This document shows, one piece after another, positions 16,985 through 27,500 of a stretch of DNA of 54,799 nt. Every line of letters starts with the position of its first letter. The first letter of the stretch is position 1. The stretch lies in assembly GCF_004208515.1 (NCBI RefSeq), contig NZ_SGIM01000016.1, forward strand, positions 1-54,799, in the 5' to 3' direction. A program made the position numbers and the translations under genes. A model generated the notes under the pieces. It was not told the DNA's origin, ran no database searches, and saw only the letters and a list, made by a program, of their open reading frames with translations. This DNA is from Acinetobacter halotolerans (lineage in GTDB: Bacteria; Pseudomonadota; Gammaproteobacteria; Pseudomonadales; Moraxellaceae).

Positions 16985-18283
16985 ATGAAAAGAAATATTT
17001 TATTTGATGGAATACGCTCTGTTGCACGTATAGGTGAGACAGTTATAGTTGCAGCACAAGCAGGTGTGAAATATGCAACTGAAAAACCGAGTAACGCAAA
17101 ACTTATGCGTGAAACTTTTGAATCATTAGGTTCAACTTATATAAAGCTCGGACAATTTATCGCGAGTACACCATCTTTATTTCCTCGTGAATATGTCCAA
17201 GAATTCCAAGGTTGTTTAGATCAAACACCGACGTTGCCATTTAGCTATATTCAACGTGTTTTGGCTGAAGAGTTTGAGGGTCAAAACCTCAATGAAATTT
17301 TTAGTTTTATTGATGAAAATCCGCTTGCTTCAGCATCGATCGCGCAAGTACATGCTGCCAAGTTAGTCACAGGTGAAGATGTTGTATTAAAAGTTCAAAA
17401 GCCTGGTGTTGAAACCATCTTATATACTGATTTGAATGTTGTTCATTGGGCGACCAAATTACTAGAAAAAGCTGTTCCAAAGATTAAATTTGCATCTTTG
17501 TCTGAAATTGTAGATGAGATCAAAACGCGTATGGTGCGTGAGGTCGATTTTATTGAAGAAGCACAAAATCTTGATGATTTTGTTCAATATCTCAATGTCT
17601 CGGGCAATACGGCTGCAACTGCACCAAAGGTTTACCATCAGTTTTCGACACGTCGTGTTTTAACGATGCAGCGTTTGTACGGTGTCTCATTAACGGATTT
17701 TGACGTTGTAAAAAAATATGCTAAAGACCCAACACAAGTATTGATCACAGCCATGAACACTTGGTTTGGTAGCTTAATGCTATGTAAAAGCTTCCACGCT
17801 GATTTACATGCAGGAAACCTAATGTTGCTTGAAGATGGGCGTATTGGTTTTATTGATTTCGGGATTGTTGGGCAACTCAATCCTGAGGTGTGGACAGCGT
17901 GTATGGCATTTATGGATGCTTTACAGCATACCAACTATACGGCAATGGCTGAAAACATGCTCAAAATGGGTATGACCAATAAAAAGATTGATACCCAAGT
18001 CTTAGCTGATGATTTAGAGCGATTATTTAGTGGCGTATTATTGGCTGATCCTCAAGAAATTTTGAGTTCAAATCCAGCTGACTTGAATGACATTATGATG
18101 GATATGATTGGTGTAGGCGAGCGTCATGGAATCAAATTCCCACGTGATTTCGCTTTACTATTCAAGCAAATGTTATATTTTGATCGTTTCATGCGTATTC
18201 TTGCCCCATATACCGATATTTATGCTGACCAACGTCTGAAAATGGTTCACAATATTGAACCTGCTTCGTTTTTAAAGCATTAA
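16985..18283 (+). CDS. ABC1/UbiB-family atypical kinase (AarF-like)
   Basis: 432 residues with all family hallmarks: KLGQ in YIKLGQFIAS (about 52-61), the Ala-rich nucleotide loop ASASIAQVH (about 116-124), the Lys of VVLKVQKPGVE, the catalytic HADLHAGN (about 273-280) and the metal-binding FIDFG. Members act on ubiquinone or lipid metabolism as ATPases or kinases. At 432 residues it lacks the C-terminal transmembrane hairpin of E. coli UbiB (546 residues), so it may be a paralogue rather than UbiB itself. It sits 57 nt after moeB and just before folB, perhaps in one transcript. Confidence 0.88.
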   Translation: MKRNILFDGIRSVARIGETVIVAAQAGVKYATEKPSNAKLMRETFESLGSTYIKLGQFIASTPSLFPREYVQEFQGCLDQTPTLPFSYIQRVLAEEFEGQNLNEIFSFIDENPLASASIAQVHAAKLVTGEDVVLKVQKPGVETILYTDLNVVHWATKLLEKAVPKIKFASLSEIVDEIKTRMVREVDFIEEAQNLDDFVQYLNVSGNTAATAPKVYHQFSTRRVLTMQRLYGVSLTDFDVVKKYAKDPTQVLITAMNTWFGSLMLCKSFHADLHAGNLMLLEDGRIGFIDFGIVGQLNPEVWTACMAFMDALQHTNYTAMAENMLKMGMTNKKIDTQVLADDLERLFSGVLLADPQEILSSNPADLNDIMMDMIGVGERHGIKFPRDFALLFKQMLYFDRFMRILAPYTDIYADQRLKMVHNIEPASFLKH

Positions 18284-18311
18284 TTTATTTTTCGGTTCAT
18301 TTTGGGTCATT

Positions 18312-18692
18312 ATGGATGCCATTATTATAGAAGGGTTAAAGGTCGATACCGTTATTGGGTGTTTCAACTGGGAGCGCCAAATTATTCAACCTTTGATGTT
18401 AGATCTCACCATTCATAATGATCTCAGTCAGGCTGCAAACTCTGATGAGTTAGATGATACGCTCAACTATGCTCAAATTTGTGAACTTGCAGCCGAAGTG
18501 ATTCAACAAGCTCAACCGAAGCTGATTGAACATGCGGCACAGTTAGTACTTGATTGTTTATTTTCTACTTTCCCTTCAGTCAAATCGATCATAATTACGA
18601 TTCGCAAACCTGCAATCATTGCACAAGCTCAAGCAGTAGGAATTCGTCTTGAACGCAACAGAAACGATTTTTGCGCTCGCGCTGGCGAGTAA
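18312..18692 (+). CDS. folB: Dihydroneopterin aldolase
   Basis: Folate pathway: cleaves 7,8-dihydroneopterin to 6-hydroxymethyl-dihydropterin and glycolaldehyde. 126 residues. The FolB signature IIEGLKVDTVIGCFNWERQIIQPL (two parts, 5-28) includes the conserved Glu/Trp-Glu region. LNYAQICELAAEVIQ (about 52-66) and a C-terminal KPAIIAQAQAVGIRLER with the conserved Lys follow. Its 3' end overlaps the next gene, a folK-like frame, by 44 nt, which couples two consecutive pathway steps. Confidence 0.93.
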   Translation: MDAIIIEGLKVDTVIGCFNWERQIIQPLMLDLTIHNDLSQAANSDELDDTLNYAQICELAAEVIQQAQPKLIEHAAQLVLDCLFSTFPSVKSIIITIRKPAIIAQAQAVGIRLERNRNDFCARAGE

Positions 18693-19083
18693 TGTTCAGC
18701 AGCAGCAAAACTTCACTTTTGCTTATTCTCAACTCGCAGATTTAGGTACAGTGAAATTTTCTCCGATTTATCAAATTCCATGTCGTGATGGAGTCGGTGC
18801 TGATTATTGGAATTCAGCGTGCTTGTTGCAAAGCCATCTACCTGTGAATGAGGTGATGGAAATACTTAAAAAACTTGAAGAACGCTCTGGACGTGTACGA
18901 CCATCTCACCATATCAGTTTAGATATCGATGTGATTGCTTGGGGCAGTGCTTTAGATAATATGCAATTTAATCCAAAGAAGTTACCTTTAGCATTAGATG
19001 TAAAAATTCCTTTATGTGATTTATGGCAGCAAGCTGAACTCAGTTATGATCAAAATATACAGTATCCTGTCATTACAATATAA
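18649..19083 (+). CDS. folK: Divergent FolK-like (HPPK) protein
   Basis: 144 residues starting at TTG 18649 with AGGA seven bases upstream; no better start exists in this frame. HPPK transfers pyrophosphate to 6-hydroxymethyl-dihydropterin. Family traits are visible but worn: IFALALASNV stands for the usual ALGSNxG, PCRDGVGADYWNSACLLQ resembles the QPDFLNAV region, and EERSGRVRPSHHISLDIDVIAWG corresponds to ExxxGRxRxxxxGPRxLDLDIL, keeping both metal-binding Asp but losing the GPR. It could be a second, specialised HPPK or a decaying copy; a canonical folK may lie elsewhere. Confidence 0.72.
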   Translation: MNATETIFALALASNVQQQQNFTFAYSQLADLGTVKFSPIYQIPCRDGVGADYWNSACLLQSHLPVNEVMEILKKLEERSGRVRPSHHISLDIDVIAWGSALDNMQFNPKKLPLALDVKIPLCDLWQQAELSYDQNIQYPVITI

Positions 19084-19121
19084 TTTTTTATAAATAACAT
19101 GCAAATAATAGGAAAAACTTT

Positions 19122-19673
19122 ATGAAGAAAATCTTATTTTTATCTACGTTAACGGTGTTACTTTCTGGTTGTGCGGCCATGAGTGTTGAGCAATGCAAAA
19201 CTGCAAACTGGTTTAATGTTGGTGAGAAAGATGGTTCAGCTGGGCATGAATCTCGTCTAGATAAATATTATTCATCTTGCCAAAAAGCCAATGTTGTTCC
19301 AAATCAAAGCTTATATGAAAAAGGCTATCAAAAAGGCTTGGGTTATTATTGTCGACCTGAATCGATTTTTAATGAAGCATTAGATGGACGCGGTGATTTT
19401 CGCGTGTGTCCTTTAGAGAAACGAGAGTCTTTACGTAGTTATTATCAGATTGCAAATGAGTATTATCAGGCGAACTCTGAATTTGACCGTTCGCAAAATG
19501 ATTTAAGTTATTATTTAAAAGAGTTAGAGCGTAAAGATTTAACATCTAAGCAGAGAGATGACTATAAAAAACGTTTATATGATGTACGTTTGAATAGTCG
19601 AAATGTTCAATCACGTTATCACGATGCAGTTCGAAACTTAGAGCGATTTAAAGCTGAACACGGTTTACCTTAA
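19122..19673 (+). CDS. DUF2799 lipoprotein
   Basis: 183 residues. The lipobox LLSGC puts the lipidated Cys at 17. The DUF2799 pattern follows: CKTANWFNVGEKDGSAG, two Cys-bearing repeats (YYSSCQKAN; YYCRPESIFNEALDGRG) and GYQKGLG. The C-terminal half (about 115-183) is a charged helical, coiled-coil-like segment. The function is unknown. It probably sits in the outer membrane, since Ala and not Asp follows the Cys. It is 38 nt after the folK-like gene, and a hairpin follows it. Confidence 0.85.
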   Translation: MKKILFLSTLTVLLSGCAAMSVEQCKTANWFNVGEKDGSAGHESRLDKYYSSCQKANVVPNQSLYEKGYQKGLGYYCRPESIFNEALDGRGDFRVCPLEKRESLRSYYQIANEYYQANSEFDRSQNDLSYYLKELERKDLTSKQRDDYKKRLYDVRLNSRNVQSRYHDAVRNLERFKAEHGLP

Positions 19674-19681
19674 TTGGAAAG

Positions 19682-19712
19682 TCAGGCGTTATGTCTTTTA
19701 TATAACGCCTGA
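19682..19712. terminator. Hairpin between convergent DUF2799 gene and coq7
   Basis: 11-bp perfect arms (19682-19692, 19702-19712) with a 9-nt loop. It is weakly T-rich on the plus side only. Probably shared by both converging genes. Confidence 0.55.
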
Positions 19713-19717
19713 TTTCA

Positions 19718-20353
19718 TTAGATGTAATAACTAGTTTTGGTCATGAGTTTTGAAATGGCAGTCATGGTAATGCGCACAGGCGCTGGTAACTCTACGCCAC
19801 CTGCTTGTAAAGCTGTATCCCGATGATGCAACTCATCTTTATTCATTTGTTCTAAGATTTTACGAGAACGTTGATCTTGTTCAGGTAGCTGTTGAAGGTG
19901 ATCTTGTAAATGTTGGCTCACTTGACGTTCAGTTTCAGCCACAAAACCTAAGCTGTATTTATCACCTGCAATTCCTGCAATTGCACCCATTCCATAAGAT
20001 AATCCATACCATAATGGGTTTAAGGCGCTGGTGTGGCTATCTAATTCTTTTAAGCGTTCTTCGCACCAAGCCAAATGATCCTGTTCTTCAATCGCAGCTT
20101 GCTGCATTTCTTCACGAACATGTGGGAGCTTTGCTGTCAAAGCCTGACCGTGATAAAGCGCTTGAGCACATACTTCACCACTGTGGTTTACACGCATTAA
20201 ACCCGCAACATGGCGCGCATCACTGACGCATAATTGCGCAGCTTCGTCATGTGCTGGGTTGCTACGCTGTGAGCTAGTCGCACCAGGAACTAAACTACGT
20301 AATGCTTGGTCAAAGGAATTAATGAGTTGGTCGAGACCTGTGTACTGACGCAT
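19718..20353 (-). CDS. coq7: Coq7-type demethoxyubiquinone hydroxylase
   Basis: Diiron monooxygenase of the late ubiquinone pathway (the C6 hydroxylation done by UbiF in E. coli). 211 residues. The ferritin-like carboxylate/His ligands are clear: NHSGEVCAQALYHGQ (about 55-69), EEQDHLAWCEERL (about 87-99), AETERQVSQHL (about 138-148) and DELHHRDTA (about 174-182), giving two ExxH-type sets. The first 30 residues are an extra N-terminal tail. It starts 3 nt after the stop of the MFS gene upstream on the same strand, so they form one operon. Confidence 0.94.
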   Translation of the reverse strand: MRQYTGLDQLINSFDQALRSLVPGATSSQRSNPAHDEAAQLCVSDARHVAGLMRVNHSGEVCAQALYHGQALTAKLPHVREEMQQAAIEEQDHLAWCEERLKELDSHTSALNPLWYGLSYGMGAIAGIAGDKYSLGFVAETERQVSQHLQDHLQQLPEQDQRSRKILEQMNKDELHHRDTALQAGGVELPAPVRITMTAISKLMTKTSYYI

Positions 20354-20356
20354 AGA

Positions 20357-21679
20357 TTAATCCTCTAAAGTATTGGGAGCGTTTTCCAATAAAGGTTTTA
20401 GGCGTTTTAATAACCAAAAAGTATAAATTGCGCTTAAAACGGCAGTAATCGTAAATAGGATTTTAATATCAATTTTCAAAATGCTTAAGATTAAAATTGA
20501 GAAAATTGCTGAAGAGACCATAAATATAGCATTTAGAATGTTATTTGCGGCAACAACTCGGGCGCGGTGAGAACGTGGTGAATAGGCTTGCATCATTGCA
20601 TATAAGGGTACGATGTAAAATCCACCACTGATGCCCAACAGAGTGACTGCGACCATAACATGATAGTAAACAACACCTTCTGTGAAGAAATCTTTTAAGT
20701 TAAGCAATTCACCTGTACGCTCTGGTACGAACGCCAAGCTTGCGGCCAAATAAAGTGCGAAAACGGTTAAACCAATCGCGCCGTAAGGTACCATTTTGAT
20801 ATTGATTTCAGTCCCACCAATCCTTCTACAGAGTAAAGAACCAACACCAATACCGACTGAGAAAAAGGTCAGCAGTAAACTGACGACATTCTCAGAGGCA
20901 TGAAGATTTTGTTGGGTGAGTTGTGGAATCTGGGTTAAATAGGTCGCCCCATAAAACCAATACCAAGAGTTGCCAAGCAATATCATAAAAATAACAGGAA
21001 TACTTTTTGCGTATTTTACTGTTTGAAAGCTTGTGCGGAGAAAGTTCCAGTCAATTTTTAAATCTGGTGCTGCAACTTTCTGAGGGAGAATAAAACGACT
21101 ACTGAAATAGCCTAAGCATGCAATTGTGACAACCGTAATACTAATCCACAATAAATTGCCTGCCGAGAATGCGATTACAGCGCCACCCAAGATCATCCCT
21201 AACAAAATTGCAATAGATGTACCGGATTGGAACAGGGCATTTCCAGACATTAGCTCATTGGGTTTTAATATTTCAGGCAGGATGGCGTATTTGATTGGAC
21301 CAAAACACGTTGAATGTGTGCCCATTAAAAACAATGCCAATAAAAGTAACCACAAATTGCCGAGTAGGAAACCTGCGGTACCGATCAGCATAATGACGAT
21401 TTCAAGAAGTTTAAGTAAGCGGACCAGCTGTGATCTTTCATATTTATCAGCAACTTGACCAGCTGTTGCGGAAAAGAAAAAGTAAGGCAAAATAAACAGT
21501 AAGGCAGCTAAATTATTGAGTGTACTTACGGCTGCAGTTTGTTGTTGAATCCAACCATAAGTAATGACTAATAGAAGGGCTTGCTTATAGACATTATCAT
21601 TCAGCGCGCCGAAAAATTGAGTGAAAAACATCGGGACAAACCGACGTGATGTCATTAAGCGCTCATCTTGTTTCATCAT
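20357..21679 (-). CDS. MFS transporter, LplT/Aas-like lysophospholipid transporter group
   Basis: 440 residues, about 12 membrane segments. FFGALNDNVYKQALLL at the start, GQVADKYERSQLVRLLKLLEI (loop 2-3) and FGPIKYAILPEIL-NELMSGNALFQSGTSIAILLGMILGG are close in pattern to E. coli LplT and to the transporter half of Aas-type fusions, which flip lysophospholipids across the inner membrane for re-acylation. There is no acyltransferase domain here. It faces away from tamA (163-nt gap) and is followed immediately by coq7. Substrate is inferred from pattern only. Confidence 0.8.
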   Translation of the reverse strand: MMKQDERLMTSRRFVPMFFTQFFGALNDNVYKQALLLVITYGWIQQQTAAVSTLNNLAALLFILPYFFFSATAGQVADKYERSQLVRLLKLLEIVIMLIGTAGFLLGNLWLLLLALFLMGTHSTCFGPIKYAILPEILKPNELMSGNALFQSGTSIAILLGMILGGAVIAFSAGNLLWISITVVTIACLGYFSSRFILPQKVAAPDLKIDWNFLRTSFQTVKYAKSIPVIFMILLGNSWYWFYGATYLTQIPQLTQQNLHASENVVSLLLTFFSVGIGVGSLLCRRIGGTEINIKMVPYGAIGLTVFALYLAASLAFVPERTGELLNLKDFFTEGVVYYHVMVAVTLLGISGGFYIVPLYAMMQAYSPRSHRARVVAANNILNAIFMVSSAIFSILILSILKIDIKILFTITAVLSAIYTFWLLKRLKPLLENAPNTLED

Positions 21680-21842
21680 GTGTTCACTTCATTGTGATTT
21701 ATAAAAAAATGTGACGTACTGTAAATATACTCGAAAATACATGTATGATACTTTCATGTTTGATTGGATGAAAAATCAAAGATTTGAACCAGTTTTCAGC
21801 CATCAAAAACGATAAATTAAAAAAGTAAGTTTAGAGTACTAC

Positions 21843-24548
21843 ATGCTATCTAAATCTAAGTTTAAACAGTCAACATTAGTTCATTCTATGCATTTAATTT
21901 TTAAAATGCAGAGCTTTCCTAAACTTATTTGTAGTGGTTTTTTGATTAGTTGTTTTATATCAAATACTTATGCTGATGATCAAATTGCTGAGGCGATTGA
22001 AAATCAAACAATTGAGCGGATGAAAGATCAGGTAAAGACCATTCCTGCTCCAGAAATCCCAATTCAAGCATTTCAAATAGATCAACAAAATTACGATCCT
22101 GCACAAGATAGTATGGCTGCACTAAAACACCAGGAACAGTCAGCAAATCAAATTGATGTATTGAAACCGATTGAGTTTGATGAAACTTTAGAAAGTTTGC
22201 CCGTGATCACTGTTGATCAAAATATGGCAAACGAAATTTTTCAGGTCGCAGAAGATGCAAAAAACCAAGCACAGACTTATCGGGAAGATACTGCTAAAAA
22301 CGCAGACATTTTAGTCAATGACGCAACACAAACTGAACTTACAGAAATCAGTCAAGCACCTATTAACATTGATCAGCTGATGCAAAATATCCAAACCGAT
22401 AGTCAGATCATTGTGGAAGCAAATGAATCAGGCAAGACATTGTCTGAGTTTCAAGTTCGATCAGATCAAGAGCAAGAAAAAGTTGGGTTCTTTAAAAGGA
22501 TTTTGAATAGATTACGTCCTGAAAATTTGCTTGGTGCAGATAAAATTCCTCGTATTAGTGCCGATGTAACAGGTGCGCCACCAGTGCTTGCGGCAAATAT
22601 TAAAGCGAAGCTTTCCAGTTTCACACAGGAAGCTTTCGAAGAATTTAATGTGGCTTTGCCTCAATTACGTGTGTTGACCAATCAAGCAGCACAAGCAGTC
22701 GGCTATTATGATTCGACTTATACCTTTGAAAAACTGAGTGACAGCAAAGTCAAAGTAAATGTGGTCCCAAATGAACCTGTTCTGATAAAAGAACAAAATA
22801 TTGAATTTACTGGCGCCGGTGAAAATGTCCCTCAATTCCAAGTGATTGGTTTGATTCCTGAACAGGATGAAGGAGATATTTTCAATCACGGCAAATATGA
22901 GGCAACAAAAAATAAAATTGCAACAACGGCTTCAGACAATGGTTTCTTTGACGCATTTTGGCGACTGCACGATGTTAAAATTAGTCAGCCTGAGAAAACA
23001 GCTGAAATTAATTTAAAATATGAAACTGGCGAGCGATACGAACTCAAAGAAGTTCAATATAAGATGAGTGATCCGAGCAAGCCTTTACCACTAACACAGA
23101 AAGTATTGGATAGCTTAGTTCCTTGGAAAGAGGGTGATGATTATGCTTTTTGGCGTGTCAATTTATTGGCGAATAATTTAACCAATACTCGTTATTTTAA
23201 TTACACATTGGTTGATACCATCAAGCCGGATCAAATCCAACCGCCTTTAGACTTGCCGCCTGACTTGCAAGCTTTGGTTGATCAACAACGTGTTGAGCAA
23301 TCTCAGCTCTTAAATACTCAGCAAAAAGCGGACTTAGCAAGACAGAAAATTACCTCTGCCGAAGAAGTTACGCAAGATGTGGTTGATGAATCCCAATTTA
23401 CAGGCAGCGAACCTGCGCCTGCTTATTCTTTAGCGCGATCGATGCCCGATACTCAAGATGAGGATTCAGATCGAAAAGCACTTGAAGAACAAGCTCGTAT
23501 AGAAAGAAAAATTCCTGTTGTGGTCACTTTAAATGCGGATCGGTTAAATACGATTGAGACTGGTGTTGGTTATGGTACAGATACGGGGGCGCGTATTCGT
23601 ACTCAGTATCGTCGTGCAATCGTCAATAAATATGGTCATGCTTTTGATGCCAACGTTGAAGTTTCTGAAATTCGCCAATCTATTGATGGGCGCTATAGTA
23701 TTCCTTATAAGCACCCATTAAATGATTACTTTAACCTTGTGGGTGGTTATGAGCGCGAAGATCGAGATGATATTGGTCCGAATATCGGTTTGTTAGTTGA
23801 ATCCGCTGTTCTTGGTGGTGAGCGTGTTATTAAAAATCCACTTGGTAATTGGCAACATACTTTTGGTTTACGCTATCGTTTAGACCGCTTAACAGAAAGA
23901 GGGAATGTTGATATTTCTGAATTGCCTGATGCTTTTAAAGCTGCGGGTACAAACTCTGAGCAGCAATCATTACTCTTAGGTTATGAGATATCTAAAACCA
24001 ATTCCAACACGCGTTTAAACCCAACCAAAGGTTTTAAACAGATTTATAAGCTTGAATTAGGAAGCGAGTCATTACTTTCAGATGCCAATATGGCGATTTT
24101 AGGGGCAGGTTGGAGATTTATTTACTCACTCGGAGAAAATGACAATCATCAATTTGTCGGACGTGGCGATGCAAGTTATATTTTTACCGATGATTTTAAT
24201 AAAGTCCCTTATAATTTGCGATTCTTTACGGGCGGTGATCAATCCTTACGTGGGTTTGATTATAAAAGTCTATCCCCAGAAATAGATGGATATAAAATTG
24301 GTGGGCAGGCTTTAGGGGTCGGATCTTTGGAATATAACTATCAATTTAAAGATGGTTGGCGAGCTGCGGTTTTTTCTGACTTTGGAAATGCTTTTGACAA
24401 AGAGTTTAGCAATCCAACTGAATATAGTGTAGGTGTTGGTATTCGCTGGAGATCTCCGATTGGTCCGATTCGCTTGGATGTTGCATCAGGTATTTCTAAT
24501 GAGAACAGGCCGATTCGACTGCATTTCTTTATTGGGCCACAACTTTAA
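21843..24548 (+). CDS. tamA: Outer-membrane translocation and assembly factor TamA
   Basis: 901-residue Omp85-family protein, partner of TamB in outer-membrane protein or phospholipid traffic. A signal peptide ends at NTYA (about 39); ATG codons at residues 16 and 22 are alternative starts. Residues 45-225 are an acidic, Gln-rich extension with little order. POTRA domains span about 235-460, a second low-complexity insert about 460-555, and the 16-strand barrel about 555-901. The barrel has the loop-6 RGF motif (SLRGFDYKSL near 803) and ends in a C-terminal strand (IRLHFFIGPQL). It is far longer than E. coli TamA (577). Confidence 0.92.
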   Translation: MLSKSKFKQSTLVHSMHLIFKMQSFPKLICSGFLISCFISNTYADDQIAEAIENQTIERMKDQVKTIPAPEIPIQAFQIDQQNYDPAQDSMAALKHQEQSANQIDVLKPIEFDETLESLPVITVDQNMANEIFQVAEDAKNQAQTYREDTAKNADILVNDATQTELTEISQAPINIDQLMQNIQTDSQIIVEANESGKTLSEFQVRSDQEQEKVGFFKRILNRLRPENLLGADKIPRISADVTGAPPVLAANIKAKLSSFTQEAFEEFNVALPQLRVLTNQAAQAVGYYDSTYTFEKLSDSKVKVNVVPNEPVLIKEQNIEFTGAGENVPQFQVIGLIPEQDEGDIFNHGKYEATKNKIATTASDNGFFDAFWRLHDVKISQPEKTAEINLKYETGERYELKEVQYKMSDPSKPLPLTQKVLDSLVPWKEGDDYAFWRVNLLANNLTNTRYFNYTLVDTIKPDQIQPPLDLPPDLQALVDQQRVEQSQLLNTQQKADLARQKITSAEEVTQDVVDESQFTGSEPAPAYSLARSMPDTQDEDSDRKALEEQARIERKIPVVVTLNADRLNTIETGVGYGTDTGARIRTQYRRAIVNKYGHAFDANVEVSEIRQSIDGRYSIPYKHPLNDYFNLVGGYEREDRDDIGPNIGLLVESAVLGGERVIKNPLGNWQHTFGLRYRLDRLTERGNVDISELPDAFKAAGTNSEQQSLLLGYEISKTNSNTRLNPTKGFKQIYKLELGSESLLSDANMAILGAGWRFIYSLGENDNHQFVGRGDASYIFTDDFNKVPYNLRFFTGGDQSLRGFDYKSLSPEIDGYKIGGQALGVGSLEYNYQFKDGWRAAVFSDFGNAFDKEFSNPTEYSVGVGIRWRSPIGPIRLDVASGISNENRPIRLHFFIGPQL

Positions 24549-24593
24549 CGACTTTTTATAGCCCTTTAAAAGGGAAACAATTTTAGGTTAACT

Positions 24594-27500
24594 ATGACGG
24601 ACGCAGAACAGCAAATCACACCTCCAACTGTACCAAGACCGGAACGGCGTATTCTTCGGAGTATTGTGCTGGTGGTGCTGTTCATTCTTTTATTCTTGGT
24701 TAGTTCGTTATTTGTAATGATGTCAACAGATAAGGGCAGCCGTTTTTTATTAGATCGTGTACTCCAGAGCCAAAAAATAATTCAGTATGAATATGGAAGT
24801 GGTAATTTATTAAGAGGCATTATTTTAAAAAACGTCTTGGTAAAATTAGAGGCAGTTGATGTTTCTTTGAATCGTGCAGATGTCTCTTTGGGATGGAGAG
24901 CTTTATTAAATAAAGAATTGCATTTGAGCCATGCAGATATTTCTAATTTGGTGATTACCAATAAAAAGCCGCCATCAGGAAAACCATTCGATTTCGCGCC
25001 AATCAAGCTGCCATTTGTACTTCGTGTTGATGATGCGACTGTAGATCATTTAGAAATAAAAACCACAACTGCGAAAGTTGATTTTAATGATATTTATTTA
25101 AAAGATGCACTATGGTCTGATACGAAATTAGAGTTTGAAGATTCTCGTATGGACATGGGATATTTGGCAGTCAAAAATGCGACAGGTCAAATGGATTTTA
25201 ATGGTAAATATCCTTTAGATCTAAAAGCAGATCTGATTATTCCATCGCTAAAAAGTATAGACATTGAGACCATCAAGGTCGTGGCGACTGGTACTTTGGA
25301 TACTTTGAGAGCTGGTGTGGCGACCCAGACCCCAGACCTCCTAACAGGTTGGGTGGTGGTTCATCCTGTGCGTGATCAAGTACCTATGAAAGGTGCGTTG
25401 TTATTCAAAAACTACCATCTTCCTATCCTGAAAGAACAAAAACTTTTCGCGAAAGATGGTATTGCAAGATTTAGTGGTGATATTGAAAAGTTGAACTTAA
25501 GTCTGGATACAGACCTGAAAGGCGAGCAACTCCCTGAAGGTAAGTATAATGCACTTATGGAAACTGATCTTAAAAATCAACTGAATATCAAGGACTTTAA
25601 TGGCCAGTTGATGGGGGGTTCGGTTGGCTTAACAGGCTTTGTAAATTGGAATGAACAAGTGTCATGGGATATCAAAGGGCGTTTAGATGGCTTAAACCCA
25701 AAAGATAAAACGCTACCCCAAGTTGTTCAGGATTTTTTACCTCCGAGCTTGGATGCAAACATAAGTGCTTCGGGTTCATTGGAAAAAGGATTAGCACTCA
25801 ATGCACAGCTAGCCTTTGATAAATATGAATCTTGGCAGGTTAAATTAAAGCAGCCAGAAGCACAGAATAATAAGCCTCAACCCATGGTGTTAGATATTGC
25901 TTGGCAAGGTATTGATCGAGCGATGCCATATATTGGTTGGTTAAGCAGTGCAGATGGTCAAACCAATGTGACTTTGACGGAAAATCAGCAAGATATTCAC
26001 CTTACAACGACTGTACGCCCCAATGAGCAAGGTTTATTGCCAGCAGGGAAATATGATGCTCGCGTTGATTTGAAATCGAATATTTTAAATGTTGAAAACT
26101 TTCTCTATCAAGCGGATAAAGGCAGCCTAACTGGCCAAGCCAAGGTGAAATTGCCGCATGAAAAACAGCAATTATCATGGCAAGCCCAACTGAAAGCACA
26201 AGATTTCAACCCCCAAACAGTGGTTGCTGAAGCGCCTGTAAATTTACTCAATGGCGAAATCAAAGCCTATGGATTTGCAAAACCAAATCAACAGATTATT
26301 CAATTTGAACATATCGACTTAAAAGGAAAGCTTGCTCAAGCGAATCAAAATGAAACGATTGTACTTCAAGGCAAGAGTACAACCACATTGATGTTTGACG
26401 ATGTTCAAGCAGGTGGTGGATTTAAGCGTTTTTCTGTGGATTATGATGGTTCATTAAATGCTTTAAACCAAGGAAAGGGACTTTTAAAGATTAATATTGC
26501 GGGAACACCTACCGAGATTCAAATCAATGAATTAAAGCATGATGGTGTTGCTGGAAAAATGTTTGCAACCGGTAAAGTTGATCTTAAAGATAAGCTAGGC
26601 TGGAACATGGAAATGTCTTTAGTCCGCTTTAAACCTCAGTATTTTGTTTCTAGTCTGAAAGGTGAAGTTTCAGGTCATGTAAAAACTCAAGGGGTTTGGT
26701 CAGAACGGGTCAAGCGTATAGATGTCCGTCAGCTCAATGTAGCGGGTTTCCTCAATAATAAACCTATACGTGGGCGTGGAAATCTCTCTCTATTGTTGGA
26801 TGCAAATCAGACGGGTTTCTTACCGCAGCAGTTTGAAGCAAATAATTTATTTTTTGCTTATGGGCAAAACCAGCTTCAAGCAACGGGGAATGCGCAAAGT
26901 CTAAACTTTAAAGTAAATGCCCCTGCATTATATGAGCTATATCCTGGCTTACGTGGACGTGCTTATGGTGGTTTCAATGTACAATCTCAACCGCGTTTAC
27001 GAGCTACTGCAAATATAGCAGTTGATAGTTTTGCTTTTAAGGATTTAGTAAGCGTTAAATCTTTACGTATTCAAGGCGAGTTACCAACTTCAGAAACCAC
27101 GCCTACGCAATTGACCGCGACATTGGATCATTTACGAAGTGGCAAACGTGAAATCGAAAAAGCGACAGTCAATTTATCGGGAACGCGTAAGGCACATCTG
27201 TTAAAACTCGAAAGTAAAAATGCGTACACCAACTTTTATGTACAACTTGCTGGTGGCTTTAACCAAAACAACGATTGGTTAGGACAAATTCAAAAGGGTA
27301 ATCTTAACTCTCGTCGCATCAATTTAGTACAAAACCAAAATACGCCAATCATCTATACCTCTGCACGATCTGAGTTATATGTGGGACAACATTGCTGGCA
27401 AAGTGCAGAAAGCCAATTGTGTTTAGATCAACCGGCTCGTATCAGTAAGGAAAAAGGAAGTTTTTCATTTATCACGAAAGACTTAGACTTGAAAGACTTT

